Shown: positions 6,942 through 15,309, numbered from the stretch's first letter. The stretch is DNA of 64,000 nucleotides from Paenibacillus alkalitolerans (GCF_016482785.1 NZ_JAEMXM010000025.1:1-64000), one strand, 5' to 3'. Made by a program: numbers and translations. Notes: generated by a model not told the origin, from the sequence alone.

Positions 6942-8906
6942 ATGAGCGTCAATGAAGCCGAAATGTTGATGAGCAGCGTTATTCACCCATTGGAGCCGTT
7001 ATCCGAAGCGGAGCTTAAACAGGCCGTCCGCATCGTGCGCGAGAGCGGCAAGCTTGGACCGCGGGTGCGATTTGTATCGGTTGCGCTCCACGAGCCGGAA
7101 AAATCGGTTGTTCTTGCTTATGAAGATGATGAGCCGTTCGAGCGGGAAGCGTTCCTTGTGCTGTTGGATAACGCCGACGGGAATTGCTATGAGGCTATCG
7201 TATCTTTGACCAGAAATGCGGTCACATCCTGGGAATATATTCCCGGCGCTCATCCGAACATCATGCTCGACGAATTTGAGGAATGCGAGGCGGCGGTGAA
7301 AGCGAGCCCCGAGTTCCGGGAGGCCATTGCCAAAAGAGGCATTACCGATCTCGATTTGGTAATGGTGGACCCTTGGTCTGCGGGCAACTTCGGCAGAAGC
7401 GAGGAAGAGACGACCCGCTTGTCCCGCACATTAAGCTGGGTGAGAAGCGATCCGACGGACAACGGTTACGCCCGCCCGATCGAAGGCGTCATCGCCGTTG
7501 TCGATTTGAACATGATGGAAGTCATTCGGGTGGAGGATTACGGTGTGGTGCCGCTGCCTCCCAATGCCGGAAACTACAGCCCCGACCGGGTAGGCAGCCT
7601 TCGCGAAGATATAAAGCCTCTCGAAATTACACAGCCGGAGGGGCCGAGCTTTACATTCGAAGGTCACGAGGTCAACTGGCAAAAATGGAATTTCCGCTTC
7701 GGCTTCAACCCGCGGGAAGGCCTCGTGATACATACGGTCAATTATTTGGATAACGGGAAGAAGCGTCCCGTCCTGTACCGGGCGTCGCTTTCGGAAATGG
7801 TGGTTCCGTACGGAGATCCGGGCCCGACCCAATATACGAAAAATGCGTTCGACGCGGGAGAGTACGGCATTGGCGCGTTGGCCAACAGCTTGGAGTACGG
7901 CTGCGATTGCGTCGGGCATATCCAATATTTCGACGCCGTCATGACGAACAGCCGCGGCGAAATTATGAAAATAAAGAATGCGATATGCATGCATGAAGAG
8001 GATTACGGAATCCTGTGGAAGCATACGGATTGGCGGACGAACGACGTGGAGGTTCGCCGTTCGCGCCGCCTGGTCATCTCTTCGATTTCCACGGTGGCGA
8101 ATTACGAGTACGGGTTTTTCTGGTACTTCTATCAGGACGGAACGATCCAGTTCGAAGTGAAGCTGACCGGCATATTGTCTACGGGAGGATTTATGCCGGA
8201 CGAGAAGCCGAAGTACGGAACCCTTGTCGCTCCGCAGCTGTATGCGCCGAATCACCAGCATTTTTTCAATATGAGGCTCGATATGATGGTGGACGGGCAG
8301 AACAACTCAGTATACGAGGTCAATACGGTTCCGGAGACGGAAGGGGAACACAATCCGTGGGGGAACGCGTTCTATGCGGAATCGACGCTGCTCGACCGGG
8401 AATCGAACGCGAAGCGAAACATCGATTTGTCCACGGCGAGGTATTGGAAAGTCGTCAATGAACAGTCGTTGAACGAGATGGGACAGCCGGTTTCTTACAA
8501 ATTAATGACCGGTGAGAATTGCGCGCCGATGGCCGGCCCGAAATCGAGCTTGCTCAAGCGCGCCGGGTTTATTACGAACCACGTTTGGGTAACGCCGTAC
8601 AACCGGAAGGAAATGCACGCGGGCGGGCAGTATCCGAATCAAAGCGCCGGTGACGACGGTTTGGCGGTATGGACGGAAGCCGACCGTCCGCTCGCGAATA
8701 CCGATGTCGTGCTCTGGTACACGATGGGACATAACCACATTCCGCGCCCTGAAGATTGGCCGGTCATGCCGGCGCACTACATCGGCTTCATGTTGAAACC
8801 GGTCGGCTTCTTCAATGCGAATCCGGGGATCGACGTTCCGCCTTCCGTTAAACCTGCGGCTGCGGGTGCGGGGCACTGCGGCGGCAAACACGCTTGCAGC
8901 CCATGA
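6942..8906 (+). CDS. Copper-containing primary amine oxidase
   Basis: A 654-residue enzyme that oxidises primary amines to aldehydes, releasing ammonia and hydrogen peroxide, using copper and a topaquinone made from its own Tyr. The cofactor motif TVANYEY is at 384-390, so Tyr388 becomes topaquinone. The catalytic base is Asp304 in NAFDAGEYGIG. Copper ligands are His438 and His440 (NHQHFF) and a His in GHNHIPRPEDWP (597-599). There is no signal peptide, so the enzyme is probably cytosolic, as in Arthrobacter. The C-terminus is alanine-rich and ends HCGGKHACSP, with two cysteines. Ammonia released here would join the pool served by the neighbouring transporter. Confidence 0.93.
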   Translation: MSVNEAEMLMSSVIHPLEPLSEAELKQAVRIVRESGKLGPRVRFVSVALHEPEKSVVLAYEDDEPFEREAFLVLLDNADGNCYEAIVSLTRNAVTSWEYIPGAHPNIMLDEFEECEAAVKASPEFREAIAKRGITDLDLVMVDPWSAGNFGRSEEETTRLSRTLSWVRSDPTDNGYARPIEGVIAVVDLNMMEVIRVEDYGVVPLPPNAGNYSPDRVGSLREDIKPLEITQPEGPSFTFEGHEVNWQKWNFRFGFNPREGLVIHTVNYLDNGKKRPVLYRASLSEMVVPYGDPGPTQYTKNAFDAGEYGIGALANSLEYGCDCVGHIQYFDAVMTNSRGEIMKIKNAICMHEEDYGILWKHTDWRTNDVEVRRSRRLVISSISTVANYEYGFFWYFYQDGTIQFEVKLTGILSTGGFMPDEKPKYGTLVAPQLYAPNHQHFFNMRLDMMVDGQNNSVYEVNTVPETEGEHNPWGNAFYAESTLLDRESNAKRNIDLSTARYWKVVNEQSLNEMGQPVSYKLMTGENCAPMAGPKSSLLKRAGFITNHVWVTPYNRKEMHAGGQYPNQSAGDDGLAVWTEADRPLANTDVVLWYTMGHNHIPRPEDWPVMPAHYIGFMLKPVGFFNANPGIDVPPSVKPAAAGAGHCGGKHACSP

Positions 8907-9238
8907 GATGGAAAGACGCACTGCCATCAATGATTTCCGCCGTCTTATCTTTATCGCTTCACGGCATCCACTTGGCTGCCGTCATGGCGGCGGCCGGAGC
9001 TGCCGGCGCGGCGGGAATCGGGGCGCATTCCCACCATTATGCGGCTCAGGGTGTCGGCGGCGCAGTATGGACGCTTTGGCTCGGGTGGGGAGCGAACGCT
9101 TTGACCTTGTACTTTGCCGTCCGGCTGTTTGTCAACATTTGGCGGTGCCGGCGGCAACGGGTGCGATTTGCGCCGCACCTCGCCGTTTCATTGGCAGCTT
9201 TCGGCGTCGCGTTGACCGGTATCGCAGTTAGTTTGTAA
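8903..9238 (+). CDS. Small hydrophobic membrane protein, translationally coupled to amine oxidase
   Basis: The ATG at 8903 overlaps the oxidase stop codon (ATGA), giving a 111-residue protein with about three membrane helices: PSMISAVLSLSLHGIHLAAV, AVWTLWLGWGANALTLYFAV and LAVSLAAFGVALTGIAVSL. A loop carries GAHSHHYAA, with adjacent histidines. I do not recognise the family. The overlapping start indicates that it is made in proportion to the oxidase. The histidines hint at copper handling, but this is inference only. Confidence 0.7.
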   Translation: MRWKDALPSMISAVLSLSLHGIHLAAVMAAAGAAGAAGIGAHSHHYAAQGVGGAVWTLWLGWGANALTLYFAVRLFVNIWRCRRQRVRFAPHLAVSLAAFGVALTGIAVSL

Positions 9239-9539
9239 GGTGAATGGGGATACATTACACGAAGCTGAAGGGCAGCCTGAACAGGTTGCCTTTTTCTAGG
9301 TACAATCCCTTCCTTGTGGTTTCCATGGTATGTTACTCGCGCGACAACCTTGTCTCGAACTCCCTTTTTGAGCACTATCCCTTTGGTTCAGAAAAATCGG
9401 ATTGTCGGATGCAGCTATGACCTCTATTGCATGCCTTCTTATCCAGGTCCTGTCCGGATGTTCCGAATATCGCAACTTGGGTCACAGCTCTCACCTAAAA
9501 CTACACTATACGGAAACAATCCCTCTACTGAAATCGGGC

Positions 9540-9775
9540 AATTTCCTCTATGGACATCCTTGTAGCAATCCGGACACTTTCCTTTACGGACACACTTGTA
9601 GCCATGCGGGCACTTTCCTTTACGGACACACTTGTAGCCATGCGGGCTTTCCTTTACGGACACACTTGTAGCCATGCGGGCACTTTCCTTTACGGAGACA
9701 CTTGTAGCCATGCGGCCACTTTCCTTACGGAGACACTTGTAGCCATGAGAGGCACTTTCCTCTACTGACATCCTT
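9540..9775. repeat. Tandem array of 36-bp units, six copies
   Basis: The core CTTGTAGC recurs at 9559, 9595, 9631, 9665, 9701 and 9736, giving spacings of 36, 36, 34, 36 and 35. Units read approximately CGGGCACTTTCC, then TTTACGGACACACTTGTAGC and CATG. The one- and two-base slips destroy every reading frame, so the array is not coding. There are no unique spacers, so it is not CRISPR. Confidence 0.9.
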
Positions 9776-9842
9776 GCCCTTTGCAACCCTTGCGTGCACT
9801 ATCCCTCTCGTTCAGAAAATGGCAAAGGCCGCGGCAAAAACG

Positions 9843-10198
9843 CAAGAAGTGCGGAAAGGCCAGGATCTTTGCCACGCAAAGAAATGCGGAAAAAGCCAGG
9901 ATCTTTGCCACGCAAAGAAATGCGGAAAAAGCCAGGATCTTTACTCACGCAGGAAATGCGGAAAAAGCCAGGATCTTTACTCATGCAGGAAATGCGGAAA
10001 AAGCCAGGATCTTTGCTCACGCAGGAAATGCGGAAAAAGCCAGGATCTTTACTCACGCAGGAAATGCGGAAAAAGCCAGGATCTTTACTCATGCAGGAAA
10101 TGCGGAAAAAGCCAGGATCTTTGCTCACGCAGGAAATGCGGAAAAAGCCAGGATCTTTACTCACGCAGGAAATGCGGAAAAATCCAGGATCTGGGTTC
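9843..10198. repeat. Tandem array of 36-bp units, ten near-perfect copies
   Basis: GCCAGGATCTTT recurs every 36 bases from 9859 to 10147, with a tenth degenerate unit at 10183. Variation is confined to a few positions (TTTGCC or TTTACT; CACGCAG or CATGCAG). The array has no indels and abuts the 3' end of the transposase gene, whose read-through frame ends inside it at 10161. The frames stay open because 36 is a multiple of three, and no start signal or protein family is recognisable. Confidence 0.92.
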
Positions 10199-11030
10199 TT
10201 TGCGCCGAAGAGGACATACAGATTGCGCATAGAGCTTCCATGACCGATTCCTTGCGATTGGACTGATTGAGGCGAAAACAAAACTCGTCCCAATAGGCTT
10301 GCAAATAAGTGATGCCTATTCCGTGGAACGTACGATCGATCCACTTCTTGGCCTGATCAAAGATGCGAGGCAGAGGCGTATCATGAAACTAGCTTCGCTT
10401 CAGAAATCGCACGTCAAAGGTGCCGGGCTGCACGTGTTGCTTCGTGAACGCAACTTCTCCCGAATAAAGCAACGTTCTTTTCCCTGGCATGTGCTCATCA
10501 GCAATCATTTTTAGTTTGACGTATGAAGGTTGTCCATCCGCTTGAAAAGAAGCGCTCACCATCACCGGACGTTCTTTCGGGTGGCGGTAAAACGGCTGAA
10601 GCGTTCTTTTCCCATAGATGCTGACTCCTGCACGAACCCTGCCGGTGAGCGGACGCTGTGTATCCTTGTCGCTGAGGGCAAGTCGGAGCTTCTTGAGCAT
10701 TTCCCATGCTGTCTTATATGTAACAGAGATAATCTCGGAGAGATGAACGGCGCTCACGCCTTCCGGTTGCGAAAAAAGATGAAAGGCGATGCGCCATTTA
10801 TACAACGGAGTGCGGCTTCGTTCCATGACGGTACCGACGGTAAGAGTGGTTTGGTGCTGGCAATTATGACACTGATAAAGTGGAAGTCTGCGAGTACGAA
10901 TCGTATAGTAACGGGAATGCCCGCACTGCGGACAACGAAATCCGTTCGGCCACTTCTTGGAGAAGAAGAAATCGATACAATCCTCTTCCGAAAAAACCGG
11001 TTCAACGACGTTGGCTTCAGTAGAAACCAT
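10161..11030 (-). pseudogene. IS1595-family transposase interrupted by an in-frame TAG
   Basis: The frame opens at ATG 11030 and runs 213 codons to a TAG at 10389-10391. It then continues in the same frame as FHDTPLPRIFDQAKKWIDRT, FHGIG and ITYLQAYWDEFCFRLNQS, to a TGA at 10161, 289 residues in all excluding the stop. The N-terminus has the family's zinc ribbon (CPQCGHSRYY and YQCHNCQHQTT) and the helix region GTVMERSRTPLYKW. The sister remnant at 3512-3632 has TGG at the stop position, so this is a Trp-to-stop change. The usual VDE(T/A)YIGG motif of the family is not visible (VRAGVSIYGK instead). The product is probably inactive unless the stop is read through. Confidence 0.85.
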
Positions 11031-11475
11031 GATCAGTCACCACCAAACGAATCATTTCATTCTCATTATACCAAACAAGTGTTTGCATATCAATTCATAA
11101 TAGGGATAAAATTCAAATATGAGCCGAAGGGATAGTGTTCGCAAGAGAATACAAAACCAATGGGAGAGCGCGATACGGAAGCAATGGGAGAGTTAACGAA
11201 GGAACGGAAGATCTGAGACTTGGGGAGAGTGTGCGCACGGGAAATAGCATATAGTTGATCCCCAGGAGACGGATCAATGATGACCGTAAGGTGATTTTAA
11301 TCGAATAAAGTCGGGGGCGAGCAAACCGAAAAATAAAGTTTCATTAAACGGCAGGGTTTATTTCCAAAATGTAGAATCCATAGGACAATGCGTCCGGAAA
11401 AGTGTAAACGCTCCCATCGGGGCCGTGCGGGATTTTCGGCAAAATCGTTGATTGATAAGAGGAGGAAGAAGAAGC

Positions 11476-12570
11476 ATGGGTAAACGGGTTGTTTTGCTCG
11501 TCGGCACGAACAAAGGGGTGTTCTACTACACTTCCGATTTGGAGCGGCGCCTTTGGAATTTGCACGGTCCTTTCTTGTCTGGATGGGAAGCATACAGCTT
11601 GTTGGGGGACAGCCGGCACGGGCACCGGATTTTCGCCGGAACGTCTCATGCGGCGTATGGCGCAACGATTCGGGTATCCGACGATTTCGGAGAGACATGG
11701 ACGCAAATCGAGCACGGGCCGGCTTACAGCAAGGAAAGCGGATTTTCGTTAAATCGGATATGGCAGTTGATTCCCGGCGCGGAGCAGGACACTTACTTCG
11801 CGGGAGCCGAGGAAGCGGGATTGTTTGTAAGCCGCGACCGGGGGACGACATGGGTGGAGCTGGACGGTTTGACGAAGCATCCGACCCGGCCCGGCTGGTT
11901 CCCGGGCGCCGGCGGAATGTGCTTGCACACGATTATAATCCACCCGGAAAATCCGCGCCGGATGTGGGTAGCGATGTCCGCGGTCGGCGTGTTCCGCACG
12001 GACGACGGAGGAGAAACATGGCAAACGTGCAATAAAGGACTTGCGCGGGTCCCGACCGGGCAGCCTTACGAAGAAATCGGGTACTGCATTCACAAGATGG
12101 CGATCGATCCGCACGATCCGGACACGCTCTATATGCAGGAGCACGGGGGCGTATTCAAGACGGTCGACGGCGGCGACAACTGGTTTCCGATTGAAGACGG
12201 GTTAACGTTGAAAGGCGATGACGCGCCTTTCGGGTTTCCGATCAGCGTCGCGCCAAACGGCGATTTATTTCTCGTTCCGCTCGAGAGCAGCGAGCAGCGT
12301 TCGATGAAAGGCGGCAGGCTGCTCGTCTACGGAATGCCGAAGGGGAGCGATCGCTGGGAGCCGATCGGCGACGTGCTGCCGGAGGAGAAGCGGCATGTGA
12401 GCGTACTGCGCGACGCGATGTCGGTCGATTCGCTCGATCGGTACGGGCTGTACTTCGGAACGACGTCCGGAGAGGTGTTCTGCTCGATCGACCGCGGCAA
12501 GACGTGGGACCGGCTTCCCGGACAGCTGTCGCGCATCCTGTCGGTAAAACCGTGGATTGTGGAGGATTAG
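11476..12570 (+). CDS. BNR/Asp-box beta-propeller protein (VPS10/sialidase-like fold)
   Basis: A 364-residue protein whose ATG at 11476 follows AGGAGG. It has no signal peptide. It contains repeated Asp-box motifs (S-x-D-x-G-x-T-W): RVSDDFGETWTQ, FVSRDRGTTWVE, FRTDDGGETWQT, FKTVDGGDNWFP and FCSIDRGKTWDR. These mark the turns of a six- or seven-bladed propeller. Proteins of this type are often annotated as exo-sialidases, but sialidase arginines are not evident. It stands first in an operon with a MoaD/ThiS sulfur carrier and a ThiF/MoeB activating enzyme (gaps of five bases), which suggests a role in that chemistry rather than in sugar cleavage. Confidence 0.85.
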   Translation: MGKRVVLLVGTNKGVFYYTSDLERRLWNLHGPFLSGWEAYSLLGDSRHGHRIFAGTSHAAYGATIRVSDDFGETWTQIEHGPAYSKESGFSLNRIWQLIPGAEQDTYFAGAEEAGLFVSRDRGTTWVELDGLTKHPTRPGWFPGAGGMCLHTIIIHPENPRRMWVAMSAVGVFRTDDGGETWQTCNKGLARVPTGQPYEEIGYCIHKMAIDPHDPDTLYMQEHGGVFKTVDGGDNWFPIEDGLTLKGDDAPFGFPISVAPNGDLFLVPLESSEQRSMKGGRLLVYGMPKGSDRWEPIGDVLPEEKRHVSVLRDAMSVDSLDRYGLYFGTTSGEVFCSIDRGKTWDRLPGQLSRILSVKPWIVED

Positions 12571-12575
12571 AAAGC

Positions 12576-12851
12576 ATGCGGATTGGCGTTACTGTTCCTC
12601 TGCTTCTCAGCGATTGCACGAACGGGCAGTCCAGCTTCACGTTGGAAGCCGATACGCTTGCCGAGGCGTTGGAACGGCTGATTGAAACTTACCCGTTATT
12701 GAAAGTTCACTTGTATAAGGAGCAGGGTGACATTCGCAAACATGTGCTCATCTATTACAACGATGACAATATCGCCTGGCTGGAGCGGCTCGACTTTCCG
12801 CTCCGGCCGGGGGACAAGCTGCGTGTGCTGCAGGCCGTATCCGGAGGTTAA
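12576..12851 (+). CDS. MoaD/ThiS-family sulfur carrier protein
   Basis: A 91-residue protein with the beta-grasp (ubiquitin-like) layout and the C-terminal diglycine LQAVSGG. The diglycine is the site that a ThiF/MoeB enzyme adenylates and then loads with sulfur. The start is the ATG at 12576, five bases after the propeller stop. The N-terminal strand MRIGVTVPLLL and the segment LRPGDKLRVLQAVSGG are typical of MoaD. No other molybdopterin or thiamine genes are nearby, so the acceptor pathway is unknown. Confidence 0.88.
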   Translation: MRIGVTVPLLLSDCTNGQSSFTLEADTLAEALERLIETYPLLKVHLYKEQGDIRKHVLIYYNDDNIAWLERLDFPLRPGDKLRVLQAVSGG

Positions 12852-12856
12852 TCGCG

Positions 12857-13876
12857 ATGTCCGAACCGCTATTTGAACGATATTCCAGACAGATGCTCTT
12901 TCCTCCGATCGGCGAACAAGGACAGCGGAAAATCGCCGCCGCCCGCGTGCTCATTGTCGGAATGGGAGCGCTCGGAACGGTGCTGGCCAACCATATGGCC
13001 AGAGCCGGCGTCGGCATGCTGCGGATCGTGGACCGCGATTACGTGGAGAAGAGCAACCTGCAGCGGCAGATGCTCTATGACGAAGGGGATGCCGAGCTTG
13101 CCCTGCCGAAAGCGGTTGCCGCTTCCCGCAAGCTGGCGAAGATCAATTCGGACATCCGTCTCGAAGCGATTGCAGCAGACGTGACGGCCGATAATGCGGA
13201 AACGCTGTCCGACGGCGTCGATCTGATATTAGATGGAACGGACAATTTCCGGACGAGACTGCTGTTAAACGATGTGTGTTTCAAACGGGAAATTCCGTTT
13301 GTTTACGGCGGCGCCGTTAGCTCTCAAGGGATGACGGCGGTGTTTGTCCCGGGTGAAACCTGCTGCTTCCGCTGCTTGATCGGGGAGGCCGACGGTACCG
13401 GGCAAACGTGCGACACGATCGGCGTTATTTCGCCTATTGTGGACATTGTGGCGTCGTTTCAGGCGGTGGAAGCTCTTAAATATTTGGTGGGGGCCGATTC
13501 GGCAAGGCGGCGCAGCTTGCTGTCGATCGAGATATGGCGGCATCAAGTGTTCGACGCCAAGCTGCCTCCGCCGAAAGCGGATTGTCCTACGTGCGGGTTG
13601 AAGCTGTACCCGGCGCTTGAAGAAGCTGCAAGTCCGTTTGCGGTCATGTGCGGACGGGAGACCGTACAGTTTCAAGGCTCCAAGCCGATCGACATGGACC
13701 GAATCGAACGGAAGCTGGCCGCGGTATGCCGGGTCAGCCGCAATCCGTTTCTGCTGAAGGCGGTGGTCCCGGAAGGCGAACGGCTGGTGCTGTTCCCGGA
13801 CGGCCGAGTGCTCGTCCAAGGGACGGAGGATATTGCAAGAGCTAGAACTCTATATGATCGTTATATCGGCAATTGA
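12857..13876 (+). CDS. ThiF/MoeB/HesA-type adenylyltransferase
   Basis: A 339-residue E1-like enzyme that activates the diglycine tail of a small carrier with ATP. It shows the nucleotide-binding motif VLIVGMGALGTVLANHMARA, IVDRDYVEKSNLQRQ, DGTDNFRTRLLLND, the candidate catalytic cysteine in GQTCDTIGVI, and paired CxxC zinc ligands (CFRC and CPTC). The last 90 residues, ending LVQGTEDIARARTLYDRYIG, are longer than in plain ThiF. They resemble the strand-rich tail of MoeB proteins without a full rhodanese domain. The gene begins five bases after the carrier gene, so the two products are surely partners. Confidence 0.9.
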   Translation: MSEPLFERYSRQMLFPPIGEQGQRKIAAARVLIVGMGALGTVLANHMARAGVGMLRIVDRDYVEKSNLQRQMLYDEGDAELALPKAVAASRKLAKINSDIRLEAIAADVTADNAETLSDGVDLILDGTDNFRTRLLLNDVCFKREIPFVYGGAVSSQGMTAVFVPGETCCFRCLIGEADGTGQTCDTIGVISPIVDIVASFQAVEALKYLVGADSARRRSLLSIEIWRHQVFDAKLPPPKADCPTCGLKLYPALEEAASPFAVMCGRETVQFQGSKPIDMDRIERKLAAVCRVSRNPFLLKAVVPEGERLVLFPDGRVLVQGTEDIARARTLYDRYIGN

Positions 13877-13894
13877 CGGATAGGCGTCCGTCGC

Positions 13895-13936
13895 AGCGGC
13901 CGTTCCGCGGTATATACCGGGGGGCGGCCGCTTTTT
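13895..13936 (+). terminator. Terminator of the BNR-MoaD-ThiF operon
   Basis: AGCGGCCG (13895-13902) pairs with CGGCCGCT (13925-13932), with a smaller stem in the loop, followed by TTTT. It lies 19 bases after the ThiF stop. Confidence 0.8.
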
Positions 13937-14032
13937 CTGTACGGAAAATGCCTATTTTCCCGCAGCGGCAGAAAAGTACAAACCTGAAAGATTGGCTTGC
14001 CATATTCTATGTTAGTAACTGGCAAGGAGGAA

Positions 14033-14311
14033 ATGATGCAATCTATCCAGAAAAGCAGTCATTCCCGCTCTATTCATATTATTGTGGAGGAGGCCGCCCG
14101 TTCCGGCATTGATGAAGTGATTATCGTCGTCGGCAACGGCAACCGCAGGCAACCATTCATTGACTATTTCCTACCGCCCGATGCACGACGTAGGCGACAA
14201 GCTGGGATACGCAAAAGCGGTTGTAGCCTACGCGGGCTTCGCCATAAACAGATCGGTCGAACGTTTAAGCATCATTTGTACAACATCGTTCAGGAGGGCG
14301 ACGCACCGTGA
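14033..14311 (+). pseudogene. UTP-glucose-1-phosphate uridylyltransferase remnant (galU)
   Basis: Behind AAGGAGG, the frame from 14033 reads MMQSIQKSSHSRSIHIIVEE, AARSGIDEVIIVVGNGNR and FIDYF, the early part of GalU. Another frame then gives YRPMHDVGDKLGYAKAVVAY, which matches the GalU C-terminal YDVGDKLG motif, and a third ends HHLYNIVQEGD. About 200 codons between the two parts are deleted and at least one frameshift follows. The enzyme would make UDP-glucose, the precursor of the pathway encoded next door. Confidence 0.75.
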
Positions 14312-15276
14312 AGAAAATCGTTATCACAGGAGCCGCGGGCTTTATTGGCAGCCGCTTAGCTCGCCAATTGATTCCGGAACAATGCCTCGTGATCGGAATC
14401 GATAATCTTCAGTCCGGTCTGATGGCCAATATGAAAGATTTACTCGATCATCCCCGTTTCAAATTTATTTGCGCCGATGTGAGCTCTAATAGCATAATGC
14501 TCCGGGAAGAACTCGACCGCGCGGATGAAATCTATCATTTGGCATCTCCCGCATCCCCCAAATTCTACCAGTCCATGCCTTTCGATACGATTGCGGTTAA
14601 TACGCTCGGAACGAAAAATATGCTGGAGCTTGCGAGAACAACCGGCGCCAAATTGCTTTATTCCAGCACAAGCGAAGCGTATGGAGACCCGTTGGTGCAT
14701 CCTCAGGACGAACAATACAGCGGCAATGTTAACACGTGGGGACCCCGGGCGTGTTACGACGAATCGAAACGTCTCGGCGAAGTGTTTTGTTATGAATATT
14801 TCACGCGATTCGGCGTTGCGGTGAAGGTGGCGCGTATTTTCAACACATACTCCGCGGGTTTGCGCAGCGATGACGGACGAATCCTCTCGAATTTCATCTC
14901 GCAAGCGTTGACCGGACTGGAAATAACAGTTTACGGAAACGGGATGCAAACGCGTTCGTTCTGCTACTTGGACGATACGGTTGCGGGGTTAAAGTTGATG
15001 ATGGAGAAAGATGCGGCGAACGGCGAAATCATCAATATCGGCAATCCGAAAGAATACACCGTACTGGAGGTGGCCCGCCTAGTCAAACAGTTGACCGGAT
15101 CCGCGAGTCCGATCGTATTCCTGCCGTTGCCGAAGGACGACCCGAAGCGGCGGCGGCCGTCCATCGACAAAGCGAAACGGCTGCTCGGGTGGCAACCGCA
15201 AATAGAGTTGGAGGAAGGCATCGAACGGATGATCAAAGACTATCGGCAGCGGTTGGCGGAGAAGGGGAAACTATGA
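14308..15276 (+). CDS. NAD-dependent UDP-glucuronate decarboxylase-like epimerase/dehydratase
   Basis: A 322-residue extended short-chain dehydrogenase. It has the glycine-rich GAAGFIGS at the start, HLASPASPKFYQ, STSEAYGDPLVHPQ, the long UXS-type stretch NVNTWGPRACYDESKR with catalytic Tyr and Lys (YDESK), and ARIFNTYSAG. These match UDP-glucuronate decarboxylase, which makes UDP-xylose. It overlaps the galU remnant upstream (ATG at 14308) and a truncated ugd downstream. With both supplying enzymes broken, its substrate must come from elsewhere or the gene is a relic that remains open. Confidence 0.85.
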   Translation: MKKIVITGAAGFIGSRLARQLIPEQCLVIGIDNLQSGLMANMKDLLDHPRFKFICADVSSNSIMLREELDRADEIYHLASPASPKFYQSMPFDTIAVNTLGTKNMLELARTTGAKLLYSSTSEAYGDPLVHPQDEQYSGNVNTWGPRACYDESKRLGEVFCYEYFTRFGVAVKVARIFNTYSAGLRSDDGRILSNFISQALTGLEITVYGNGMQTRSFCYLDDTVAGLKLMMEKDAANGEIINIGNPKEYTVLEVARLVKQLTGSASPIVFLPLPKDDPKRRRPSIDKAKRLLGWQPQIELEEGIERMIKDYRQRLAEKGKL

Positions 15277-15305
15277 AAATCGCATGCATCGGAGCCGGTT
15301 ATTAG
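15273..15305 (+). pseudogene. UDP-glucose 6-dehydrogenase stub (ugd), ten codons
   Basis: The ATG at 15273 overlaps the epimerase stop (ATGA) and encodes MKIACIGAGY, the exact opening of many UDP-glucose dehydrogenases (continuing GYVG), and then a TAG. The rest of the gene is absent; the facing glycosyltransferase stop is four bases further on. A deletion breakpoint therefore lies near 15302. Confidence 0.7.
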
Positions 15306-15309
15306 TGTC

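Larger units (their letters stand above)
9369..11245. mobile_element. IS1595-family element with nested inverted ends and internal tandem arrays
   Basis: The inner ends are CTTGCGTGCACTATCCC at 9789 and, inverted, AGGGATAGTGTTCGCAAG ending at 11145. A second set lies outside: AGCACTATCCCTTTGG at about 9371 and GGGGAGAGTGTGCGCA ending at 11237. Between the two left ends lies a 36-bp array (9540-9775). Inside the inner ends lie a second 36-bp array (9843-10198) and the leftward transposase. The order outer end, inner end, cargo, inner end, outer end repeats in the decayed copy at 3313-3793. I did not find an obvious target duplication. Confidence 0.75.

Noticed and set aside
9540-10198. Possible CRISPR arrays (36-bp period)
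   Set aside because: The whole 36-base unit repeats; there are no unique spacers between repeats and no cas genes.
9799-10344. Long open frames on both strands over the 36-bp array, read as repetitive proteins
   Set aside because: They exist because the unit is a multiple of three, lack a start signal, and end in the transposase region.
11476-12570. Exo-sialidase
   Set aside because: Asp-boxes show the propeller fold only; the arginine triad, signal peptide and sialic acid genes are missing.
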